From: Spirochaetota bacterium
GTDB lineage: Bacteria; Spirochaetota; UBA4802; JAGODF01
Direction of reading: 5' to 3'
DNA length: 64,000 nt
Assembly (NCBI GenBank): GCA_029974015.1
Contig: JARKUF010000013.1
Coordinates: 1 to 64,000, forward strand
Both the position numbers and the translations under genes were made by a program. Positions 48,966 through 58,210 of the stretch are shown in pieces (within the stretch, counting starts at the first letter, position 1; every line of letters begins with the position of its first letter). A model generated the notes under the pieces. It made no database searches. It saw nothing but the letters and a program-made list of their open reading frames with translations, and was not told where the DNA came from.

Positions 48966-50501
48966 ATGACTATGGCGACAATCCTCCTGATTATTGCTCT
49001 GCCGTTAACAGCGATCATCGGGTATGCCGTGAGGGTGTATCTGGGGAAGATAAAACTCAGTTCCGCGGAATCCCAGTCCCACCGCATTATTCAGGACGCG
49101 GTCCGCGACGCCGAGGCGAAAAGAAAGGAACTGTTGATCGAAACGAAGGACCAACTGCTCCGCGAAAAAAACGTCTTCGAAAAGGAGATGAGGGAGCGGA
49201 GACAGGAGCTTCAGGGTGTCGAGAAGCGCCTCACGCAGAAGGAAGAGTCCCTCGACAGGAAAGTGGAGCAGGTCGATAAGCAGGAAAAAATTATCCAGCT
49301 TAAAGAGCAGGAGAATCAGGAGAAGGAAGAGGAGCTAAAGAAGGAGTTCGAAAAGCACAAAAGGGAGCTGGAGCGCATATCGGGCATGACCACGGAGGAG
49401 GCCAGGGGCCTTCTCATGAAGAATATTGAAAACCAGGTCAGGTTTGAATCAATCAAGCTCATCAATAAAATTGAGGAAGAGGCGAAGCGCACGGCGGACA
49501 AGAAAGCGAAAGAGATAGTACTCGCCGCCATCCAGCGCAGCGCCTCCGATTTTACTTCCGAAGCGACGGTTACCACGGTGTCCCTCCCCTCGGACGACAT
49601 GAAGGGCAGGATCATCGGCCGCGAAGGGCGAAACATCAGGACCCTGGAAAACCTCGTCGGGGTTGACATGATCATAGACGATACGCCGGAAGTGGTGGTG
49701 ATCTCCTGCTTTGATCCGGTGAGGCGGGAAATTGCCAGGCTTTCCCTGGAGCGCCTCATCCAGAACGGGCGCATTCACCCCGCCCGGATCGAGGAGGTTG
49801 TGGAAAAGGTGACCCAGGAAATCGAAGAGAACATGCTTGAGGACGGCGAGAAGGCCGCCTTCGAGCTCGGAATACCCGGTCTCAGTAAAGACGCCCTGTA
49901 CCACATTGGCAAGCTCAAATACCGTTCGAGCTATGGCCAGAATGTCCTGTCTCATTCGAAGGAAGTTGCGAACCTGGCGGGCATCATGGCCGGAGAAATG
50001 GGCCTTGATGTCATGCTGGCGAAACGCTCCGGCCTCCTGCACGATATTGGTAAAGGGAGCATTGTTGAGGGAGAGGGGGCCCATGCCCTTGTGGGCGCCG
50101 AAATGGCGAAGAAGTTCGGTGAAAGCTCCAAGGTGACGGGTATCATCGCCTCCCACCACAATGACCGCGAACACGAATGTTTTGAGGCGGTGCTAATACA
50201 GACCGCCGATGCGGTGTCCGCCTCAAGGCCCGGGGCCCGGAGGGAGTCCCTGGATACGTACCTTAAGCGCCTGGACAATCTTGAAAAAATCGCCCTTGGC
50301 TACAAGGGCGTGGAAAAATGCTATGCAATCCAGGCGGGCCGGGAGATACGGGTCCTGGTGGCTAATGAATTGGTAAGCGACGAGAGGGCGGCGGTCCTGG
50401 CAAGGGAAATAGCCGAACAGATCGAATCTGAATTGAAGTACCCCGGCATCGTCCGCGTTATCGTGATCCGGGAGACGAGGATAATCGACTATGCGAAATG
50501 A
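48966..50501 (+). CDS. rny: Ribonuclease Y
   Basis: A 511-aa membrane-tethered endoribonuclease that starts mRNA decay. An N-terminal helix (residues 3-22) is followed by a long charged coiled coil (about 30-195). The KH domain has MKGRIIGREGRNIRTLENLVGVD, and the HD domain has SHSKEVANLAGIMAGEMGLD and SGLLHDIGKG. The final strand is VRVIVIRETRIIDYAK. The length and order are exactly those of RNase Y. TGGAGG precedes ATG 48966. ymdB follows 30 nt downstream, the usual pair. Confidence 0.97.
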   Translation: MTMATILLIIALPLTAIIGYAVRVYLGKIKLSSAESQSHRIIQDAVRDAEAKRKELLIETKDQLLREKNVFEKEMRERRQELQGVEKRLTQKEESLDRKVEQVDKQEKIIQLKEQENQEKEEELKKEFEKHKRELERISGMTTEEARGLLMKNIENQVRFESIKLINKIEEEAKRTADKKAKEIVLAAIQRSASDFTSEATVTTVSLPSDDMKGRIIGREGRNIRTLENLVGVDMIIDDTPEVVVISCFDPVRREIARLSLERLIQNGRIHPARIEEVVEKVTQEIEENMLEDGEKAAFELGIPGLSKDALYHIGKLKYRSSYGQNVLSHSKEVANLAGIMAGEMGLDVMLAKRSGLLHDIGKGSIVEGEGAHALVGAEMAKKFGESSKVTGIIASHHNDREHECFEAVLIQTADAVSASRPGARRESLDTYLKRLDNLEKIALGYKGVEKCYAIQAGREIRVLVANELVSDERAAVLAREIAEQIESELKYPGIVRVIVIRETRIIDYAK

Positions 50502-50531
50502 CGGCCCGAAGATATCCGCGAGGCCGCCCCT

Positions 50532-51311
50532 GTGAACGCCATCAACATTCTCGCGGTGGGGGATATTGTGGGGCGGCCCGGGAGGCGGGCCATCCGGGAC
50601 AGGCTTCAGGACCTGGTGAAGGCCTATTCCGTGGACTTGGTTGTGGCCAATGGCGAAAACGCCGCCCACGGCAGGGGCATCTCCCCGGAAATTACCCGGG
50701 AGCTCTTTTCTTATGGGATCCACGTTATCACCACGGGGAACCATATCTGGAACAACAAGAGCATCATGAGCATGCTCGGTTCCGAGTCCCGGCTTCTCCG
50801 ACCGGCGAACTATCCCGTCGGGGTTGAGGGGTACGGGCACTGCGTTGTCAGGGCCCGGGAACATCGAGTCTGCGTGATAAACCTCCAGGGGCGCGTCTAC
50901 ATGGGCCCCCTGGATTGTCCCTTCAGAAAGTTCGACGAAATCTACGAACGTCTGAAGCACGACACCAGGATATTCATCGTCGATTTTCACGCCGAGGCGA
51001 CTTCTGAGAAGCGCGCCCTGGGATGGTATGTCGACGGGAGGGCCTCGGCGCTCTTCGGGACCCATACCCATATTCAGACCGCCGATGAAGTAATCCAGCC
51101 TTTAGGGACGGCTTACATCACCGATATCGGGATGACCGGGTCCGTCGATTCGGTCATCGGGATGAACAAGGACGTGTCGATCAGGAATTTCCTGATGCAC
51201 ACCCGGGAGTCCCACGAGGTTGCGAAGGGGGAGGCGACAATCTGCGGCGCGGTTTTCTCTATCTCCCCCGAGGGCAAGGCCCTGAAGGTGGAGAGGGTGA
51301 GTACCAGGTGA
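50532..51311 (+). CDS. ymdB: YmdB-type metallophosphoesterase
   Basis: A 259-aa phosphoesterase of the YmdB family (TIGR00282), with phosphodiesterase activity on 2',3'-cAMP in Bacillus, where it influences biofilm and motility. Motifs are NILAVGDIVGRPGRRAI, VVANGENAAHGRGIS, ITTGNHIWNNKSI, VDFHAEATSEKRALGWY and LFGTHTHIQTADE, which hold the metal ligands. The start is GTG 50532. It is co-transcribed with rny, as in many bacteria, and dxs follows after 40 nt. Confidence 0.94.
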   Translation: MNAINILAVGDIVGRPGRRAIRDRLQDLVKAYSVDLVVANGENAAHGRGISPEITRELFSYGIHVITTGNHIWNNKSIMSMLGSESRLLRPANYPVGVEGYGHCVVRAREHRVCVINLQGRVYMGPLDCPFRKFDEIYERLKHDTRIFIVDFHAEATSEKRALGWYVDGRASALFGTHTHIQTADEVIQPLGTAYITDIGMTGSVDSVIGMNKDVSIRNFLMHTRESHEVAKGEATICGAVFSISPEGKALKVERVSTR

Positions 51312-51351
51312 ATGAAATCGGCGACGCCGCAAATGTTTTTGGTGCATCAAG

Positions 51352-53271
51352 ATGTTGCTTGAATCGATAAGAACCGTTACGGACCTTCGGAGGATCGACC
51401 CCAGGGAGCTTCCCCTTCTGGCCGAGGAGATAAGGGAGTACATCGTTGATGTCGTTTCGGCCAACGGCGGCCATCTTGCCTCTTCCCTCGGAGTGGTGGA
51501 GCTTACCATCGCCCTCCACAGGGTCTTCAAAACCCCGGCCGATAAGATCATCTGGGATGTGGGGCACCAGTCCTATGCCCACAAAATTTTAACAGGGCGG
51601 CGGGAGGAATTCAGGACTCTGCGGCAATTCCGGGGCCTCAGCGGTTTTCCCAAGAGGAACGAATCGCCCTTCGATGCCTTCAACACCGGACACAGCAGTA
51701 CAAGCCTCTCCCTGGCCCTGGGGGAGGCCGTGGGGCGCGATTTAAAGGGCGAGAAATACAAAGTAGTGGCGGTCATCGGTGACGGCTCACTTACCGGGGG
51801 CATGGCCTTCGAGGCGCTCAACCAGATAGGGCACCTGAAAAACGACCTCATCATAATCCTAAACGACAACGAACACTCCATCTCGAAAAACATCGGCGCC
51901 TTCCCTGCGTATCTTTTGAGGATGATAACAGGTAGCCTCTACAACAGGCTGCGAAAGCGCTCCTACGAGATAATCAAGAAGATACCGAAGTTCGGCGGCC
52001 GTATGTACGATTTTTTTTACAAGATGGAGGCGGGGCTTAAGGGAATCCTGCTCCCGGGGCATTTCTTCGAGCAATTAGGGATACGGTATTTCGGACCTGT
52101 GGACGGACACGATATAGCCCTCCTTGAGAATGTTCTAAAGCGCCTCCGCGGGATAAATTCCGGCCCGAAGATCCTCCATGTAATCACCAGGAAGGGGAAG
52201 GGATACCGTCCTGCCGAGAACGACCCCGCGGTCTTCCATGGGATCGGCCCTTTCAACCGGGAGACAGGCCAACAAATAAGCGGGTATCGTCTTTCATACT
52301 CGGAGCTTATCGGGAAGACCCTGGCGGAGATATCGCGGAAGGACAAAAAAGTGATCGCCATTACGGCGGCCATGAAACTCGGCACGGGGCTTTACGAGTT
52401 TGAGAAGAAGTCGGCGAGCCGTTTTTTCGATGTGGGGATCGCGGAACAGCATGCCGTCACCTTCGCCGCCGCCCTGGCCTCGAAGGGGTTCAAGCCTTTC
52501 GTATCAATCTACTCCACTTTTCTTCAGCGCGCCGTGGACCAGATTATCCACGATGTGGCCCTCATGAACCTGCCGGTGAAAATCCTTGTCGACCGCGCCG
52601 GAATTGTGGGAAGCGACGGAGAAACCCATCACGGGGTCTTCGATATCGCCCTCCTGAAAAGCGTTCCCAATCTTATGATTCTGGCGCCCTCCGGGGGCGC
52701 GGAACTCCGAGACATGATACACTTCGCCGTGCGTTACAATGAGGGCCCTCTGGCCATTCGATATCCTCGAGGAAACTCCGTGGATGCCCTGGCCTTGGAC
52801 AGGAGGCCCGGGGAATTCAGTCCCGGCAAAATTGCCGTGGTGAAAAAGGGGCGCGATATTACAGTGCTGGCCCTGGGGGACATGGTGAAAACCGCATTAG
52901 AACTCGATGAACTCCTGTCCCGGGAAGGGACGAGCGCCACAGTGGTGAACATCCTCTCGGTGAAACCCCTTGATGTGGCGGGAATCGAACGCGAAGTGTC
53001 CCGTACCGGGTTTTTCATAACCATCGAGAACGGCGCCGTGACGGGAGGAGTGGGGGAGCTTATCCTTGCTTCCCTGCAGGGGGACCTCAGGGGGAAATGC
53101 CTTTTCCTCGCGGGCTTTCCGGACAGTTTTGTAACCCAGGGAGGGACCGGAGAGCTATTTCGCCTCCACGGCCTGGATGCGGAATCGCTCGCGGGGCGGC
53201 TCCAACCCGCCCTCAAATCGCTCAAACGGCATGAAAAAAGGAAAACGACTCGACGCCCACCTCGCCGATAA
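51352..53271 (+). CDS. dxs: 1-deoxy-D-xylulose-5-phosphate synthase
   Basis: A 639-aa thiamine-diphosphate enzyme, first step of the MEP isoprenoid pathway. The N-terminal domain has IWDVGHQSYAHKILTGR, NTGHSSTSLSLALG and the TPP site GDGSLTGGMAFEALN...LNDNEHSIS. The transketolase pyrimidine domain has FFDVGIAEQHAVTFAAALA, and the C-terminal domain has GFFITIENGAVTGGVGE. The length is normal. Its 3' end overlaps tlyA by 41 nt, so the two are co-translated. ispH of the same pathway lies 6 kb downstream on the other strand. Confidence 0.97.
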   Translation: MLLESIRTVTDLRRIDPRELPLLAEEIREYIVDVVSANGGHLASSLGVVELTIALHRVFKTPADKIIWDVGHQSYAHKILTGRREEFRTLRQFRGLSGFPKRNESPFDAFNTGHSSTSLSLALGEAVGRDLKGEKYKVVAVIGDGSLTGGMAFEALNQIGHLKNDLIIILNDNEHSISKNIGAFPAYLLRMITGSLYNRLRKRSYEIIKKIPKFGGRMYDFFYKMEAGLKGILLPGHFFEQLGIRYFGPVDGHDIALLENVLKRLRGINSGPKILHVITRKGKGYRPAENDPAVFHGIGPFNRETGQQISGYRLSYSELIGKTLAEISRKDKKVIAITAAMKLGTGLYEFEKKSASRFFDVGIAEQHAVTFAAALASKGFKPFVSIYSTFLQRAVDQIIHDVALMNLPVKILVDRAGIVGSDGETHHGVFDIALLKSVPNLMILAPSGGAELRDMIHFAVRYNEGPLAIRYPRGNSVDALALDRRPGEFSPGKIAVVKKGRDITVLALGDMVKTALELDELLSREGTSATVVNILSVKPLDVAGIEREVSRTGFFITIENGAVTGGVGELILASLQGDLRGKCLFLAGFPDSFVTQGGTGELFRLHGLDAESLAGRLQPALKSLKRHEKRKTTRRPPRR

Positions 53272-54049
53272 CGGCCTTTCAGAATCGAGGGAAAAAGCCC
53301 GCCGGGAAATAATGGCGGGATGGGTCCGCGTGAACGGGGTGACTGTACGCAAACCCGCCCATCTCCTTAAGGGAGGGGAGGACATTGCCGTGGAACGTCC
53401 CGGCGGCGTATATGTGGGGCGGGGGGGGGATAAGCTCGCTTTTGCCCTGGATTTCTTCGGGATAGACCTCAGTGGACTCACTGTGGCCGATCTGGGCGCC
53501 TCCACAGGGGGGTTTACCCACTGCATGCTGCTCAGGGGGGCGCGAAAAATATATGCCGTGGACGTGGGATACGGCCAGTTAGATTATCGTCTCCGGGGCG
53601 ATCCTGCGGTCCGGGTTATGGAGCGCACCCATGTCCGGGACCTTACGCAGGGACATTTTGACGACAGAATCGATTTTGTCACGGCCGATCTTTCATTTAT
53701 CTCGCTTCTCAGGGTCTTCGACAGTATGAGAAACCAATTTCCGGGGGCCGGGGGGCTTCTTCTCGTGAAGCCCCAGTTCGAGGCCTATCCGGGGGAGCAA
53801 AAAAGAGGCGTGGTACGGAGCGCCGAATCGCATACCGCCATCCTGAAAAGAGTGGTTCCGGCGCTTGCTGAAAAAGGTATGGAGCTTAAAGGGCTCTGTC
53901 GTTCCCCTCTCAAGGGCCCAGCGGGAAATTTAGAATTTTTTATCTGGTGCTCCTTCCATGACAGCCTGCGCCCTGTGCCGGACGGCCTCGATTCACTGGT
54001 GGCCCGCGTTGTAAATGAAGCCCACGCAGCTTTTCAAGATTCCCAATGA
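53231..54049 (+). CDS. tlyA: TlyA-family rRNA 2'-O-methyltransferase / haemolysin A
   Basis: A 272-aa protein with an S4 RNA-binding domain (residues 5-65, LDAHLADNGLSESREKARR) and an FtsJ-like methyltransferase domain (GLTVADLGASTGGFTHCML, YAVDVGYGQLDYRL, FVTADLSFISLL and LLVKPQFEA with the catalytic Lys). TlyA methylates ribose in 16S and 23S rRNA and affects capreomycin sensitivity; older names call it haemolysin. ATG 53231 begins the S4 domain; the longer frame to 53177 lies wholly inside dxs. Pairing with dxs is common. Confidence 0.94.
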   Translation: MKKGKRLDAHLADNGLSESREKARREIMAGWVRVNGVTVRKPAHLLKGGEDIAVERPGGVYVGRGGDKLAFALDFFGIDLSGLTVADLGASTGGFTHCMLLRGARKIYAVDVGYGQLDYRLRGDPAVRVMERTHVRDLTQGHFDDRIDFVTADLSFISLLRVFDSMRNQFPGAGGLLLVKPQFEAYPGEQKRGVVRSAESHTAILKRVVPALAEKGMELKGLCRSPLKGPAGNLEFFIWCSFHDSLRPVPDGLDSLVARVVNEAHAAFQDSQ

Positions 54050-54160
54050 TTTTTAGCATCTGTTACCCGCTTTTTGCCGACGGAAAACCAAATTACAAGA
54101 GATTGGCTTAAATAAAAAAAACTATTTGACCTCCACCCGATGCGCTGTGATAGTATTTTC

Positions 54161-54550
54161 ATGGGAATAACGTTTCTAAAACGCGCCGGGGTCTTCGGGG
54201 CTCTGCTGAGCATTGTAGTATTCACGCGGCCCGCCGCCTCTCTGAACGAAAACGGCATTTCGGCGTGGCCTGTGCCTTTCAATCCGTCCCGCCAGACGCT
54301 AACAATAGATTATGCTCCTGGCGAGGCGAAGGACACGCCGGCCCCGGACAGAATCAGGATTGAAATTTTCGACATCAACGGCGACCTCGTGTACGAGGGG
54401 AGTTATGCCGCGTTGCCAATTATCTGGAATGGAAGAAATATGTCCGGGCTGATGGTCCATCCCGGCCTCTATATCCTGAAGCTCAGGGTCGAACAGAGCG
54501 AACTCGGGACCCTGGGGCGGCGAATCATCCGCATAGTGGTGTTGCGGTGA
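54161..54550 (+). CDS. Secreted FlgD-Ig/T9SS-sorting-like small protein
   Basis: A 129-aa protein with a signal peptide (FLKRAGVFGALLSIVVF). The mature part follows the FlgD-Ig or type-IX-secretion C-terminal pattern: ISAWPVPFNPSRQTLTIDYA, then IRIEIFDINGDLVYEG, WNGRNMSGLMVHPGLYILKL. In Bacteroidota such domains sort proteins through PorV; here the domain makes up the whole protein. It overlaps the PorV-like gene by 4 nt (GTGA). ATG 54161 starts the signal peptide; ATG 54140 is an alternative. The function is inferred only from this pairing. Confidence 0.72.
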   Translation: MGITFLKRAGVFGALLSIVVFTRPAASLNENGISAWPVPFNPSRQTLTIDYAPGEAKDTPAPDRIRIEIFDINGDLVYEGSYAALPIIWNGRNMSGLMVHPGLYILKLRVEQSELGTLGRRIIRIVVLR

Positions 54551-55572
54551 GAACGCGGGGAATTATCGCGGCTCTTTCGACGGCGGCCGTGGTCCTTTCG
54601 GGGCTTGTAAAACTCGAGGCCCAGGACGCCGGAAGCAGGGCCTCATTTACACGGGGCGGCTGGGCAGGCGCCAGATACGTTGCCATGGGGCGGTCCGCCG
54701 AGGTGATCGCCGATGATGTGTTTTCAATCTACTGGAACCCCGCGGGCCTTTCGGGGCTAAAGGAGCGTGAGCGCCTCTCCCCGGATGAGATCGGTGAAAG
54801 GGCAAGGGCCGGAAACGTGGATTCCATTTCCGAGGACGACCTCATCCGCTTCTCCGATGAGAGGGGACCCAGGACGGTGTTCCAGACTGGCATTTCGGCG
54901 GCAATGATCGACGTTGAGCGGGAGGCCGGTTTTGCGGGAGTAGCCTTCACCGCGTTTAAGGGCGTTGTGGGGCTCGGCGCCTATTCCATCCAGTCGAAGG
55001 GCATCGAGTCCCGTGACGAGTCTGGAAACCGTATAGGGAACATCAACTACTCCGGCTCCGTGGGGTATTTTTCCTATGCGTGGACGTCCGGCGTCACCTC
55101 CATCGGGGTTTCCCTCAAGGGTCTGTACGAAAAGATCGGCGCTGTGGGATTTTACGGGGGCGGCTTCGACGTGGGGGCACAGGCCGAAGTAGTGCCTTTT
55201 TTGAGGGTGGGCTTTGTCGTGATGGATATTGGAACAGGGCTAAAACCCGATTCGACTTATGACCATATTGAAAACGAATACGATTTCGCATCGCCAGTCA
55301 TTAAAATCAGCGCCGCCCTGACAAGCCGGGAGTCGGATTTCACCCTGGCCCTGAGCGCCGTGAGGAAACTTGAACAGCAGGATTATGAGGTAAATATCGG
55401 CCTCAGCTATAACCTCGGGAAGAACATCACAGTCTACGGAGGATTGTGCGATTCATTCTTTAGCGCCGGCCTCTCTTTCTCACTGTGGTCCCTGGAGGTG
55501 GCGTATGCCTTCAGTTACGACAATATCGGCACCGGGTATAATAATATCGTATCTCTCACCATGGAGTTGTGA
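54547..55572 (+). CDS. PorV/UPF0164-like outer-membrane beta-barrel protein
   Basis: A 341-aa protein with a signal peptide (residues 1-25) and the family entry GARYVAMGRSAEVIADDVFSIYWNPAGLSG, shared by PorV of the type IX system and the UPF0164 proteins of treponemes. Alternating hydrophobic beta strands fill the rest, ending in FSYDNIGTGYNNIVSLTMEL, a typical outer-membrane C-terminal strand. The start is GTG 54547, which overlaps the FlgD-like gene. It probably forms a barrel for hydrophobic compounds or serves as an assembly partner of the secreted small protein. folP begins 1 nt after its stop. Confidence 0.82.
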   Translation: MRTRGIIAALSTAAVVLSGLVKLEAQDAGSRASFTRGGWAGARYVAMGRSAEVIADDVFSIYWNPAGLSGLKERERLSPDEIGERARAGNVDSISEDDLIRFSDERGPRTVFQTGISAAMIDVEREAGFAGVAFTAFKGVVGLGAYSIQSKGIESRDESGNRIGNINYSGSVGYFSYAWTSGVTSIGVSLKGLYEKIGAVGFYGGGFDVGAQAEVVPFLRVGFVVMDIGTGLKPDSTYDHIENEYDFASPVIKISAALTSRESDFTLALSAVRKLEQQDYEVNIGLSYNLGKNITVYGGLCDSFFSAGLSFSLWSLEVAYAFSYDNIGTGYNNIVSLTMEL

Positions 55573-55573
55573 G

Positions 55574-56410
55574 ATGGGGCTTTTTCCGTCATCCAGGACC
55601 CTCATAATGGGCATTCTCAATGTTACCCCCGATTCCTTCCATGACGGGGGTAAGTATTTTGAGTACGAAGCCGCCGTGGAACGGGGGATGAGGATGGCGG
55701 CGGAAGGGGCGGACATCATCGACGTGGGCGGAGAATCTACCAGGCCAGGGGCCCACCCGGTGGACGCCAATACGGAAATGGAACGAGTGTGCCCGGTGGT
55801 CCGCGAACTCGCCGGACGGGCCAACGTGCCGATCTCCGTGGATACCAGCAAGGCCGCCGTGGCCAGGGAAGCCCTCGCCTGTGGGGCCGTCATGGTCAAC
55901 GATATCAGCGGCCTCAGCTTCGATCCGGACATGGCCCAAACCGCCGCCGCGGCCGGGGCATACCTTTCAGTGATGCACATAAGGGGGACTCCCGGAACCA
56001 TGCAGGATGATCCGCGATATGAGGACCTTCTCGAAGAGATCTGTTCCTTCCTCTCTGACGCTGTGGCCAGGGCTTTGGAGGCCGGGGTAAAAAAAGAAAA
56101 AATTATCATTGACCCTGGCATCGGGTTTGGAAAGACTCTTGAAGACAATTACTCAATCATCGCCGGGCTTCCTCGCTTGCGGAAGATTGGATTCCCCGTT
56201 CTCGTGGGTCTTTCCTGTAAATCGTTGATCGGCAGACTCTATGCCGGGGACGAGGACCGCCTTCCGGCGACCCTTGCCCTCAATGCCCTGGCGGCGTACC
56301 GTGGGGCGGACGTTATACGGGTCCACGACGTGGGGCCCCATGTTCTGGCGATGAAGGCTGTGGATATGCTGAAAAGTGTCGGCGGATTGGATGGACTCGA
56401 TACTCGATAA
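55574..56410 (+). CDS. folP: Dihydropteroate synthase
   Basis: A 278-aa TIM-barrel enzyme of folate synthesis, the sulfonamide target. The motifs are IMGILNVTPDSFHDGG, GADIIDVGGESTRPGAHPVD, ISVDTSKAAVAREALACGA, VNDISGLSFDPDMA and IIDPGIGFGKTLEDN. ATG 55574 is directly behind the PorV-like stop; an upstream frame (to 55505) lies within that gene. It overlaps the start of cdaA by about 20 nt. A run folP-cdaA-cdaR-pdxJ is consistent with spirochaete gene order. Confidence 0.95.
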   Translation: MGLFPSSRTLIMGILNVTPDSFHDGGKYFEYEAAVERGMRMAAEGADIIDVGGESTRPGAHPVDANTEMERVCPVVRELAGRANVPISVDTSKAAVAREALACGAVMVNDISGLSFDPDMAQTAAAAGAYLSVMHIRGTPGTMQDDPRYEDLLEEICSFLSDAVARALEAGVKKEKIIIDPGIGFGKTLEDNYSIIAGLPRLRKIGFPVLVGLSCKSLIGRLYAGDEDRLPATLALNALAAYRGADVIRVHDVGPHVLAMKAVDMLKSVGGLDGLDTR

Positions 56411-57203
56411 ACTCTTTTATTTCTTCAATGCTTTCTGGGGATACTTCAGGAATGTTCTTGATATCCTCATTGTCGCGTTCATTTTCTACTGGATTTATTC
56501 CTTCCTGGCCAACACGAGGGCCATCCAGCTTCTGAAAGGATTTTTTGTCATCCTAATCATCGGAATCCTCTCCCGGTTATTAATGCTGGATACGGTCAAC
56601 TGGCTCATCACGAACCTTGCAACGTCAATCGTCATTACCGTGGTGGTGCTGTTCCAGCCGGAGCTACGCCGCCTCATCACCCAATTCGGACAGCGCAACT
56701 GGTTTTCAGGGGCCATGTCCGGAGAAGAGACCCTTCAGCTTGACGAACTTGTGAACGCGATTTTCAATATGTCTGAAGAACGAATCGGGTCCCTCGTTGT
56801 TATCGAGAGAAATACGGGCCTGAAAAGTTACGTGGAATCCGGGGTGGTTGTGAATTCCCTGGTGTCCGAGGAAATGATAAGGACGATTTTTTTCCCCAAT
56901 ACTCCCCTCCATGACGGCGCTATCATCATCCAGGGGGGGCGCATCGCCGCAGCGGCGTGCTATCTTCCCCTTTCCGATTCCAAACAGTTAAAGAAGAATC
57001 ATGGCGCTCGCCACCGTGCCGCCCTTGGTATCGCCGAGGAAACCGATGCGCTGGTGATTGTCACTTCCGAAGAGACCGGGGCCATTTCTGTCATGGCCAA
57101 TGGCAGGCTCCATTCCAGGATCAAGACCGTCGATTTGAAGAACATGATACTGTTTTTCATGAACCCCAAAACCGCTTATGAGGAGAAGTATTCCGTAAAA
57201 TGA
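56391..57203 (+). CDS. cdaA: Diadenylate cyclase CdaA
   Basis: A 270-aa membrane-bound enzyme that makes c-di-AMP from two ATP. Three helices (residues 22-92) precede a linker and the DAC domain: PLHDGAIIIQGGRI with the catalytic DGA at 175-177, and NHGARHRAALGIAEETDA with RHR at 207-209. All key residues are present. ATG 56391 is preferred over GTG 56376. It overlaps folP and, by 4 nt, cdaR, its usual regulatory partner. Confidence 0.95.
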   Translation: MDSILDKLFYFFNAFWGYFRNVLDILIVAFIFYWIYSFLANTRAIQLLKGFFVILIIGILSRLLMLDTVNWLITNLATSIVITVVVLFQPELRRLITQFGQRNWFSGAMSGEETLQLDELVNAIFNMSEERIGSLVVIERNTGLKSYVESGVVVNSLVSEEMIRTIFFPNTPLHDGAIIIQGGRIAAAACYLPLSDSKQLKKNHGARHRAALGIAEETDALVIVTSEETGAISVMANGRLHSRIKTVDLKNMILFFMNPKTAYEEKYSVK

Positions 57204-58189
57204 GGCAGACCGTATTGGACATCATTTCATTTTTCGGACGCCTGAGAAACGTCCTGTCCAGGCGCGACCTCGTCCCGAAGCTCTTTTCCCTGCTCCTGGC
57301 GGTGATGCTCTGGGCTTATATCGGCAGTACAAGACTTTCCGAGCTGGATTACCGTATCCCCATCGAGTTCAAAAACCAGCCTGCCGCGCTGGTGGTGGCG
57401 AAGCAGAGCCTTTCCTCCATCACCATTCATCTGAACGGAAAGAAGGAGGACATCGCTAATTTCAATATAAAGAACGTGAAGGCCCAGGTGAACCTCGAAG
57501 GCGCCCGTGAGGGGGAAAACCTTAGGTTCCCCATCACTCTCGTGAGGCATGAAATTCCCGAGAGCATTCGAGTGAACATTTCAAGAAAATTCATGACCCT
57601 TTCCCTGGAAAAGAAAGTTTACAGGAGGGTTCCCGTGGACGTCATTATGGGAGAGAACATCCGTGAAGGACTGGTCCTGGGGCCCGTGTCGGTGCGCCCG
57701 GAGACCGTCCTCGTGGAGGGGCGGGAATCTCTGGTAAAATACATCGAGTCGGTCCGCACGGAGACGTTTCATCCCGGATTCGAGGCCGGAAAGATCGAAC
57801 GGGACGTTCCGATCGACCTCAAAGACGTTTTGGGACTGACGATTTCCCCCGGTACCGTCCGGATACAAGCCGCAATCTACGAGATGGAAAACCTCCAGAA
57901 GATCGAACTGCCCCTGTCGGTGCGCAACCTGAAGGAAGGGTTCGGCATGGAGACGGCGCGGAAGAATATCAAAATTTATGTCAAGTCGAACGCCAAAGAC
58001 ATTCAATTTGCGGCCGACGATTTCGATGCCGTCCTCGACTTCGGGAAAATCAATTATCGAGGGGTGGAGGAAAAAGGAGAGGCCGTCATGCACTTGCGCG
58101 TCACCGCATCGCTGAAAAGCCCCAGGGAAGGCGTCTCTGTCGTCATGGTGTCCCCGGCCCTGGTCCAGGTAACGGTAAAGAAGAAATGA
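57200..58189 (+). CDS. cdaR: YbbR-domain protein CdaR
   Basis: A 329-aa protein with one N-terminal helix (LFSLLLAVMLWAYI) and three YbbR-type repeats outside the membrane, for example RIPIEFKNQPAAL..., VPVDVIMGENIREGL... and PETVLVEGRESLVKYIESV. In Gram-positives CdaR binds CdaA and tunes c-di-AMP synthesis. The 4-nt overlap with cdaA supports joint translation and complex formation. Confidence 0.9.
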   Translation: MRQTVLDIISFFGRLRNVLSRRDLVPKLFSLLLAVMLWAYIGSTRLSELDYRIPIEFKNQPAALVVAKQSLSSITIHLNGKKEDIANFNIKNVKAQVNLEGAREGENLRFPITLVRHEIPESIRVNISRKFMTLSLEKKVYRRVPVDVIMGENIREGLVLGPVSVRPETVLVEGRESLVKYIESVRTETFHPGFEAGKIERDVPIDLKDVLGLTISPGTVRIQAAIYEMENLQKIELPLSVRNLKEGFGMETARKNIKIYVKSNAKDIQFAADDFDAVLDFGKINYRGVEEKGEAVMHLRVTASLKSPREGVSVVMVSPALVQVTVKKK

Positions 58190-58210
58190 AAGAATGGAGA
58201 AGCGGGAATA

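Noticed and set aside
54061-54112. Possible decayed repeat between tlyA and the FlgD-like gene
   Set aside because: TTACCCGCTTTTTGCCGACGG and AATTACAAGAGATTGGC are too diverged to assign with confidence.
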